NCBI GenBank assembly: GCA_965249205.1 | Contig: CBDFLL010000005.1 | Location: 496,001-560,000 of the forward strand | Reading direction: 5' to 3' | DNA from: JAQBVV01 sp965249205 | GTDB lineage: Bacteria > Acidobacteriota > Vicinamibacteria > Vicinamibacterales > UBA2999 | Length of the DNA: 64,000 bases | Shown here: positions 57,972 to 64,000 of the stretch, in pieces | Layout of the letters: every line of letters starts with the position of its first letter | Position numbering within the stretch: the stretch's first letter is position 1 | The notes under the pieces: model-generated | Told to the model about the DNA's origin: nothing | The model's input: only the letters and a program-made list of their open reading frames with translations | The model's database searches: none | Translations under genes and position numbers: made by a program

Positions 57972-59681
57972 TCAGGGCAGCTGCGGCGTGCTGGGCGGAG
58001 GTCGTCGGATCTGGGTGCCCTGCTCGAACGCATAACCTAGGCGGATAAGCGTCGGCTCGCTCCACGCAGGCCCCAGAAGCTCGATCCCGACCGGGACGCC
58101 GATCGGGGCCGCTTCAGTCGGCTCCGAAAAACCACCTTGAATCGTGATGGCAGGGAACCCGGTGCTGTTCGAGAGCACCCCGTTGCGCTCCACCTGATCC
58201 TCGCCGATGGGCACCACAAGACGCTTCTGATGCGGATAGAGGATCGCGTCCAGCTGATTGTCCGCGATCGCGGTCATCACGGCTTGGCGCAGTTCTTCTC
58301 GTCTGAGGAGGCGGCTTCGGTATTCCGGTTCGTTGAGCGGGTCCTCGAGCGCCTGATCCCGCTCGTAGCCTTCACGGAATGGTTCGTAAAGGCCACCACT
58401 CGCAATGAACTCCTGCAGGCTCTTCACGGGGGCCGCCGGCCCCACGCTCGCCAGGTACCGGTTGAATGCGACCTTGAACTCGGATGACTGGAGCGAAAGG
58501 TCTCGCGTGAGGGACTCGAAGGCCGGAATCCGGAAGCGGATCACATCAGCTCCGAGCCGCATCATGTGCTCGATGGACGACTCAACGGCCGCGTTGACCT
58601 CCCCGTGAACCGCATCCACCCCCTGTAAGTCTTCCAGGAGGCCGATCCGCGCGCCGCTGAGGCCGGCAGCATCCAGGAAGTCGGTGTAACTGGCCGGTAT
58701 GTGCCCCAAACCGAACGCGGTGATGGGGTCCTCCGGATCGTAACCCGCCATCACATCCAGCATGCGGGCGGCGTCCTCGACCGTCCGGACGATCGGACCG
58801 ACCTCGTCCTGCGTGAAGCTGATCGGGATAATGCCATCCCGGCTGACGAGCCCGCGGGTTGGTCTGATCCCGACCAGACTGTTGGCGGAAGAGGGAGACC
58901 GGATCGACTGACCCGTGTCACTGCCCGTGCCGAGCAGTCCAAAGTCGGCTGCTACCGCAGCCCCGGTGCCGCCGCTCGAGCCTCCCGGGGTGCGGGTGAG
59001 ATCGTAGGGGTTCCGCGTCTGTCCACCGAGCGAGCTGACGGTCGTGCCCCCGCGAGCAAGCTCCGTCAGATTAGATTTGGCCAAGAAGAGCGCGCCGGCC
59101 TGTCGGAGGCGCGCCACGACAAAGGCGTCGTCTGGCGGTATCGATCCGGCCAAAGCCACCGCTGCACCGGTAGTCGGCATGTCGAAGGTGTCGTAGTTGT
59201 CCTTGAGGATGACCGGGACGCAATGAAGCGCTCGACCCTCGGTGCCGGACCGAGCAAACTCGCGATCCATCTCCGTCGCGATCTCCTGAGCCCTCGGGTT
59301 CACCACGAGAAGCGCGTTCAACGCCGGTCCCTGCTGGTCGTAGGCCTCGATCCGGCGCAGGTAGAATTCCGTCAGCTCGGCGCAACTGAGGTCGCCAGCC
59401 GCCATCGCGACGTGGACGCTGCTCACCGTCGCTTCTTCGAAGCTGAACGAACCTCCCGCTTCGACGAGGCTTCTCTCTCCTTCTTGGGCGCACCCGGACG
59501 TCATGAGGGCCGACCCACAGAGGCAGGCCGCGACAACACCACTCAACCTCATTGACTTGCGAGCCCGCGCTAGGTCGGTATCGGTGGCGCGGTACACTTG
59601 GCCCTCTTGGCCCATCCCGCCTTCCCCGATTTGGGCGGTGACTTCATAGACGCCGAGGCGGGTGCCGGGGGTGAGGGCCAA
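57972..59681 (-). CDS. Amidase-signature lipoprotein fused in frame to a kinase head
   Basis: The 569-aa frame begins at a TTG with a kinase N-terminus (ALTPGTRLGVYEVTAQIGEG up to VYRATDTDLARARKS). It runs without a stop into a lipoprotein signal at Met44 (MRLSGVVAACLCGSALMTSG-C). The amidase-signature domain follows with the Ser-cisSer-Lys triad: VPVILKDNYDT (Lys), TPGGSSGGTGAAVAADFGLL and GSDTGQSIRSPSS. It hydrolyses an amide; the substrate is unknown. No ribosome site precedes Met44 (59552), so translation may begin at the TTG, or re-initiate to keep the signal N-terminal. Confidence 0.85.
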   Translation of the reverse strand: MALTPGTRLGVYEVTAQIGEGGMGQEGQVYRATDTDLARARKSMRLSGVVAACLCGSALMTSGCAQEGERSLVEAGGSFSFEEATVSSVHVAMAAGDLSCAELTEFYLRRIEAYDQQGPALNALLVVNPRAQEIATEMDREFARSGTEGRALHCVPVILKDNYDTFDMPTTGAAVALAGSIPPDDAFVVARLRQAGALFLAKSNLTELARGGTTVSSLGGQTRNPYDLTRTPGGSSGGTGAAVAADFGLLGTGSDTGQSIRSPSSANSLVGIRPTRGLVSRDGIIPISFTQDEVGPIVRTVEDAARMLDVMAGYDPEDPITAFGLGHIPASYTDFLDAAGLSGARIGLLEDLQGVDAVHGEVNAAVESSIEHMMRLGADVIRFRIPAFESLTRDLSLQSSEFKVAFNRYLASVGPAAPVKSLQEFIASGGLYEPFREGYERDQALEDPLNEPEYRSRLLRREELRQAVMTAIADNQLDAILYPHQKRLVVPIGEDQVERNGVLSNSTGFPAITIQGGFSEPTEAAPIGVPVGIELLGPAWSEPTLIRLGYAFEQGTQIRRPPPSTPQLP

Positions 59682-59690
59682 ATCGGTGGA

Positions 59691-59738
59691 AGTATAGCGG
59701 TTAGGGTCGCAAAGGCGCGATTAGTCCCCGTACACGGG
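59691..59738 (-). promoter_or_regulatory. Kinase-type promoter of the amidase gene
   Basis: On the minus strand: CCCGTGTACGGG (59727-59738), GGACTAAT, 23 nt, TATACT (59691-59696), 9 nt, TTG. Same plan as the kinase B and D promoters. Confidence 0.68.
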
Positions 59739-59775
59739 CTGACGAACTGAGCCACGCGCGTCCCTCAAACACGAC
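59739..59775 (+). repeat. Kinase tail remnant next to the amidase promoter
   Basis: Plus-strand GACGAACTGAGCCACGCGCG resembles the stop codon region and 3' repeat of the kinases (GACGAACTGACGCACGCGCG at 43339). No coding part remains. Confidence 0.55.
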
Positions 59776-59809
59776 CTCAGGGGCGGATGTACGACTTGCG
59801 AAGGACGGA

Positions 59810-61318
59810 TCAGACGCGGGGCATTTCGAGGAGCGGCATCGGGGCCGCGGCGAAGAGCCGGCGGCACGGCACGGCCATCCAGCGGGCGAGGCGAGCCGAG
59901 CGCGTCCTCCGCGCGGAGTCGGTGGCAATCCCGGTACTGGCATACATCTGGCGATATAACTTCGAGCTGAGCACGAACGCCAGCCGACCCTTCCAGCTCT
60001 GCATGATCCGCGATCGCACCCAGATCCGCGGCAGGGCATAGAAGTGGTCCCACACAGCCTGCGTACGACGCCGGATTTCCTCGGGCGACATTACGGGATG
60101 GTCGGCATAGGCCTTCGGGCGGTCTACCTGCGGGATGAGCCAGTGCCGCGTGATGGGAATGCCGCCGACCGTCTCGGCATCGGCACCCAGGTCGCGTTCC
60201 CACCGCTCGAAGTCGATCGTGCCCGGATAGGGCGTCAGCATCACGAACTGCGCGAAGGTGATGCCCGCCCGCTCCGCCATGTCGGCGGTCGCCTCGAACG
60301 TCGCGGCTCGGTCGCTCGGCAGGCCGAAAATGAACGACCCCAGGACATGAACGCCGTGGGTCTTGAACGCCTGTAGGCGCTCGACCAGCGCCTCGCCCAC
60401 GAGGTTGAACCCCTTGTGGACGTCCTTCAACCCCGCCGGAGTCACCGCCTCCACGCCGACCAGTGCCCCCTTGATGCGGGCGCGCGCCATCGCCTGGAGG
60501 TACTCCGGATCTTCGGCGGCCTCCATGGTGATCTGGGTGAAGAAATTCATGTCGCCAGGGAGCCGTGCGAGTCCCTCCATCAGGGCGAAGCGCTCAGCGC
60601 GAATCGCCTCGAGCTCGCGCAGCCGCGACGGATCGCTCCGGCGCGCGGCCTGGGCCAAGTCTGTAAGCGTCACGGGGTAGAAGTTGTCGTCGGCAAGCGC
60701 GATGAATCGGAACCCCCGTCGTCGTAGCTCCACCGCTTCGTTGATCACGTTGTTGATCGCCGCCCGCCTCGGCGTCTGGCCATCGGTACGCCAGACCGAG
60801 CAGAACGAGCAATGTTTCGGGCACCCGCGCACCGTCTGGATCGATCCCCACATGTACCGGTCCTTCGGTAGGAGATCCCACCGAGCAGGCTTGAACGTGT
60901 TGCCCGCGATCTGCCCCGCTTCGTAAATCTCACGTGGGGTGCCGGCGACGCAGTCGTCGATGACGATCCCCCAGACCGCATCGCCGTCCCCGCGGACAAC
61001 GGCGTGTGCGCCTCCCTGCGCGTGGGCCTCGTTCGGGTAGAGCGTCGAATGGATACCGCCGAAGACGACGTAGGCGCCGCGCGCACGCGACAGCTGGCCG
61101 ACTTCGTAGCCGCGCAGGGCATTCGCCGTATGGATCCCGATGCCAACGACGTCGCCAGGCGCGAGCTGCGTGGTGTCGAAGGGATCCAGCGTTTCATCAA
61201 CGATGATCGGGTCGCCGAATCGTGAGGGCGTAGCGCCTGCGAGCACATACAGCCACCGGGGGGTAATTACAGCCGTCCCGAACGACACGTGACTCGGGTT
61301 GATGAGGAACACACGCAT
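59810..61318 (-). CDS. B12-binding radical SAM protein
   Basis: 502 aa from the ATG at 61318. The N-terminal cobalamin-binding-like domain (MRVFLINPSHVSFGTAVITP, GDVVGIGIHTANALRGYEVG, YVVFGGIHSTLYPNEA) is followed by a radical SAM core with the cluster motif CPKHCSFC, then FIALADDNFYPVT and VLGSFIFGLPSDRAATFEAT. Layout and length match the BchE/hopanoid-methylase group. The reaction cannot be told from sequence alone; methylation of an unactivated carbon in a lipid or secondary metabolite is plausible. No partner gene is adjacent. Confidence 0.87.
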   Translation of the reverse strand: MRVFLINPSHVSFGTAVITPRWLYVLAGATPSRFGDPIIVDETLDPFDTTQLAPGDVVGIGIHTANALRGYEVGQLSRARGAYVVFGGIHSTLYPNEAHAQGGAHAVVRGDGDAVWGIVIDDCVAGTPREIYEAGQIAGNTFKPARWDLLPKDRYMWGSIQTVRGCPKHCSFCSVWRTDGQTPRRAAINNVINEAVELRRRGFRFIALADDNFYPVTLTDLAQAARRSDPSRLRELEAIRAERFALMEGLARLPGDMNFFTQITMEAAEDPEYLQAMARARIKGALVGVEAVTPAGLKDVHKGFNLVGEALVERLQAFKTHGVHVLGSFIFGLPSDRAATFEATADMAERAGITFAQFVMLTPYPGTIDFERWERDLGADAETVGGIPITRHWLIPQVDRPKAYADHPVMSPEEIRRRTQAVWDHFYALPRIWVRSRIMQSWKGRLAFVLSSKLYRQMYASTGIATDSARRTRSARLARWMAVPCRRLFAAAPMPLLEMPRV

Positions 61319-61330
61319 GACACACTCCAC

Positions 61331-61556
61331 GGAGATATATACGGAAGACGGTACGGCTTAGTGAAGCGGATGACGACACGCGATATTGGCGGCATCCAGT
61401 AAGTTAACCCAAAACCCTGTTCTGCGGCCCTAGACTTAAGCGGGCAGGCACTTCAAGAACGTGTCCTATCCGGTCGCTCGCGACCACCTTTTGTCGATGC
61501 TCTGTGAGTACGCGCACACGAGGCACGTCAGGTTTTCCGACAGCGAACGAACAACG
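61331..61556. other. Intergenic stretch upstream of the radical SAM gene
   Basis: 226 bp with AT-richer patches (GAGATATATACGG near 61331-61343 could hold the promoter of the minus-strand radical SAM gene). No gene seen. Together with 61674-61877 it flanks a kinase fragment. Confidence 0.4.
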
Positions 61557-61673
61557 CGGCCAGGACTTCGGCCTCACGCCGAAACCGAGCGAGTCGCTCG
61601 GCATCCGCTGCCACCGACTCGGACAGCATCTTGATGGCGACTGACCGTTTCAGATTGAACCCGCGTGATTATA
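61557..61673 (-). pseudogene. Internally deleted kinase head with promoter
   Basis: On the minus strand: TATAAT (61668-61673), then within 10 nt NLKRSVAIKMLSESVAADAE and RLARFRREAEVLAAL. These are kinase residues about 34-66 joined straight to the promoter, with the first 33 codons deleted. It leads nowhere: no gene follows in that direction before the radical SAM start at 61318. Confidence 0.75.
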
Positions 61674-61877
61674 CGGGGATGCGGGGATTCTGCGGTATAG
61701 ATCCTGTGTGACGGGCTAGCGTCGCTTTCTCTCAGGCTGTTTTGTTCTGCCCCGCGATCGGCGGCGCCGGTTGTGTTCTCCATGACAGCGCCAGAATCCC
61801 TCATTCTGAACGTCTGGGAGGCGCAGCCCGCCCGTCATCGGATGAGGGAAAAGCCCCTGGAACGCCAGCGGCGCCTT

Positions 61878-62768
61878 TTACCTGGCAGCCTGCCGTTCCT
61901 CCGCCAGTTGCTCGTCGTAGGCTTGCTGGTATCCGGCAACCTTCGCGCGGTACGCTGCGAGGTCGCCAAACCGGGCAGGGTCGTAGGGATCGCCCGGTGC
62001 GTAGATATCGTGCAGGTTGAAGTGCCTCGCATGCGACGACACCCATATATCCGGGGTCATGTTTGCCTGCGCGGACAGCGTCCTGGCGAAATCTTTCGCG
62101 ATGGTCGGATAGCCTGGCGAATCGAGCAGCTTCACCCCGGTGTTGATGCTGTTCATGTTGGCGACAAGGACGTTGTAGGCGCGCTCGTCGTCCTGCGTCG
62201 AAAACGAAAAACTCATCGAGCCTGGTGTGTGCCCCGAATGCGCGTGAGCCGTCAACTCCGTTTCTCCGAGACGGATGGTGTCACCGTCGGCAATAGTCCG
62301 ATCGACGTCGATAGGGTCGTAGATAATGCCCCGCCCTTCCGGCAGCCGGTAGTCCAGATGGCCGCCTGACTCCAACACCGGCGCATCGGGCTCACTGACG
62401 TGCACGCTCGCCCCGCTCACGCGCTTGAATTCAGCGAGGTCTCCCACGTGGTCCCAGTGTCCCTGCGTCGTCGTGATGATTCGAATGTCGGACACGCTCA
62501 AGCCCAGCGACTCGATGCTCTCTTTCATGAGGGGATACGAACCTGGCGCTCCGGAGTTGATCAGGATGAGGCCTTCGGTCGTTGAGATCACATAGGCCGC
62601 AAGATCGTACGTGCCGACGTAGTACAGATCGCCAGCGATCCTGAATCCAGGGAAGGGCCTCTCCCAAGCCTCGTTGGTGATGGGGCGATTGACGCGTTCC
62701 TGCGCGATCGCGACTCCCACCGAGAGGACAAGCACCGCTCCACAGAACACGGTCACTCTTCTCATCAT
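61878..62768 (-). CDS. Secreted metallo-beta-lactamase-fold hydrolase, B3-like with Gln ligand
   Basis: 296 aa from the ATG at 62768. A signal peptide (MMRRVTVFCGAVLVLSVGVA) is followed by the MBL fold: YYVGTYDLAAYVISTTEGLI, LINSGAPGS, then TTTQGHWDHVGD (Gln102, His104, Asp106, His107), SGHTPGSMSF (His180) and SSHARHF (His246). The first His of the usual HxHxDH is Gln, as known for the GOB enzymes of subclass B3. It could be a beta-lactamase or another secreted hydrolase such as a lactonase. A second, truncated paralog lies divergently upstream. Confidence 0.86.
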   Translation of the reverse strand: MMRRVTVFCGAVLVLSVGVAIAQERVNRPITNEAWERPFPGFRIAGDLYYVGTYDLAAYVISTTEGLILINSGAPGSYPLMKESIESLGLSVSDIRIITTTQGHWDHVGDLAEFKRVSGASVHVSEPDAPVLESGGHLDYRLPEGRGIIYDPIDVDRTIADGDTIRLGETELTAHAHSGHTPGSMSFSFSTQDDERAYNVLVANMNSINTGVKLLDSPGYPTIAKDFARTLSAQANMTPDIWVSSHARHFNLHDIYAPGDPYDPARFGDLAAYRAKVAGYQQAYDEQLAEERQAAR

Positions 62769-62896
62769 CCTGAGCCTTCTCTTTCCGGGCCTGAGCCTGT
62801 TGCTGCGAAATCGCGTCTCTGACCCTCGTGGCCAGTCTTGAGGCATTATAGGCAACACATGAGGCCCGAGTGGTGACCAATTTCAGAGGTGAAGGT

Positions 62897-63190
62897 ATGT
62901 CGAGAATTCCAGTAGCGGGATATATGTTTGCTCTGTGCGCGCTGACGGGACTGGCGTCACCAGCGGCCGCGCAGTTTCCGACCAACGAGCAGTTCGCGGG
63001 TTCCGAGGCCGCTCAGGCGCACGTCGCCACGGCGATGGCACTGGCAGGAATCGATCTCGTTGAGGAGGCACAGTCGTTCTGTACGGCAACGGGTCCGAGG
63101 AGACCGGCGCTCAACCGACGCGCAGCCGGACTGCCGCCTGAGCCGAACCGGGTCATCGAGCCGACGCGGGTCTTCGACAATCTCTACTAT
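62897..63190 (+). pseudogene. N-terminal part of a second B3-like MBL gene, cut by IS5
   Basis: From the ATG at 62897: signal MSRIPVAGYMFALCALTGLA, then AAQAHVATAMALAGIDLVEE and PTRVFDNLYYL, the segment that precedes the MBL core in B3-like proteins. IS5 copy 5 follows at once, so the metal site is lost unless it continues beyond the window. It is divergent from the intact MBL gene across about 130 bp. Confidence 0.72.
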
Positions 63191-63194
63191 CTAG

Positions 63195-64000
63195 CAGGCT
63201 GCTGAAAAACTCCGTGAAATGGGATCGACAGATCGATCCCGGCGTACTACCATGCTCCCAACACCGCTGAAGGGAGCCCCATCATGCGCGGACACGATGA
63301 GCAAAGCACTCACATGTTCAGCTACCTGTCGCCGGAACAGCGCGTACCAGCCGACCATCCGCTCCGCGCGGTTCGCGCGCTGACGGACGAAGCGCTGAGA
63401 ACGATGTCGCGCAGGTTCGCCGGCCTGTACGCCAACACAGGGCGTCCGTCGATCCCGCCGGAACAGCTGCTGCGCGCGTTGTTGCTGCAGGTGCTCTACA
63501 CGGTGCGGAGCGAGCGGCTGCTGATGGAAGAGCTCAATTACAACCTGCTGTTCCGCTGGTTCGTGGGCTTGAATTTGGACGACCCGGTTTGGCATCCCAC
63601 CACGTTTACCAAGAATCGCGACCGGCTGCTGGCGGGCGATCTCGCGGCCGCCTTCTTTGATGCGGTGCAGGCCCACGCGCGGGCGGCCGGGCTGCTCTCG
63701 GACGAACACTTCACTGTGGATGGGACCCAATTGGAAGCGTGGGCCAGCCTGAAGAGCTTTCGGTGCCGGGACGCGGCGGAGAGCGACCCGCCCGATGACC
63801 CCGGGAATCCCACGGTCAACTTCCACGGGGAGCGGCGGCGCAACGACACGCACCAGTCGACGACCGATCCGGAGGCGATGCTGCCTCGGAAGGGCCAGGG
63901 GAAGGAAGCCAAGCTGGCGTATCTGGGCCACGTGCTGCTGGACAATCGACAGGGACTTGTCGCCAACGTCTGCGCGACTCACGCGACGGGGACCGCCGAA
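63195..64000 (+). mobile_element. IS5-type element, copy 5 (runs off the window)
   Basis: Left CTAG duplication at 63191-63194 and the same CAGGCTGCTGAA end. 806 bp are visible. Confidence 0.93.
63284..64000 (+). CDS. IS5-family transposase (copy 5, partial)
   Basis: The first 239 codons, same as copy 1 as far as seen except for a silent change (CGTACCAG for CGTGCCAG). The C-terminal catalytic Glu lies outside the window. Confidence 0.9.
   Translation, partial: MRGHDEQSTHMFSYLSPEQRVPADHPLRAVRALTDEALRTMSRRFAGLYANTGRPSIPPEQLLRALLLQVLYTVRSERLLMEELNYNLLFRWFVGLNLDDPVWHPTTFTKNRDRLLAGDLAAAFFDAVQAHARAAGLLSDEHFTVDGTQLEAWASLKSFRCRDAAESDPPDDPGNPTVNFHGERRRNDTHQSTTDPEAMLPRKGQGKEAKLAYLGHVLLDNRQGLVANVCATHATGTAE

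Overview
The window is GC-rich. It suggests an uncultured Acidobacteriota, perhaps of the Vicinamibacteria type. The reasons are several paralogous Ser/Thr kinases fused to TolB-like beta-propellers, a VWA protein of the kind described as VWFA-related acidobacterial, a Tat-dependent gluconate-dehydrogenase-like pair, and a B12-binding radical SAM protein. The taxonomic call is an inference from gene content. The replicon is crowded with insertion sequences: five copies of a 1,295-bp IS5-type element with CTAG target duplications, five copies of a 1,044-bp IS1595/ISXO2-type element with 8-bp target duplications, and three IS110-type elements or remnants. At least four host or phage genes are visibly split by them.

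Region 1 (1 to about 25,855) is a tailed-phage prophage, read mostly right to left. From the left edge it holds the portal (cut by the window), a zinc-ribbon protein, the large terminase, an oppositely oriented HigB/HigA-like toxin-antitoxin pair, an internally deleted ParB/methyltransferase, the small terminase, an HNH nuclease, a holin-like protein, an endolysin and a hydrolase-like protein. After a nested IS5+IS1595 pair comes a long early operon of small overlapping genes. It includes two HNH proteins, a VRR-NUC nuclease (frameshifted), RtcB RNA ligase, DnaB helicase, a replication organiser, a PD-(D/E)XK nuclease and an AAA ATPase. The immunity region has an AlpA-like HTH, a Cro-like and a CI-like regulator, and two plus-strand cargo genes sitting between duplicated 3' ends of the Cro-like gene. 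No integrase or attachment site is visible. Capsid and tail genes must lie to the left.

Region 2 (about 26,000 to 43,400) is host accessory DNA broken up by IS elements. It holds a split Tat-signal subunit with its GMC oxidoreductase, a Sel1-repeat protein, a DinB-like protein, a catalytically dead trypsin-like protein, an OmpA-like protein, a VWA protein, a split OsmC, an EthD-like protein and several gene fragments. Region 3 (43,400 to 57,600) is an array of four intact transmembrane kinase-propeller genes on the minus strand, interleaved with IS110-type elements. Region 4 (57,600 to 64,000) has an amidase-family lipoprotein, the radical SAM protein, two metallo-beta-lactamase-fold genes and a fifth IS5 copy cut by the window end.

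The most unusual feature runs through regions 2 to 4. Truncated 5' ends of kinase genes, several with a close-by promoter placed for leaderless translation, sit directly in front of unrelated genes (amidase, OmpA-like, DinB, Sel1, a lactonase fragment), ending at or just before their start codons. Intact kinases share the same promoter architecture: a CCCGT-NN-ACGGG palindrome, GGACCTAT, then TATAAT 8-10 nt before a GTG/TTG start. This looks like repeated capture of genes by kinase promoters.
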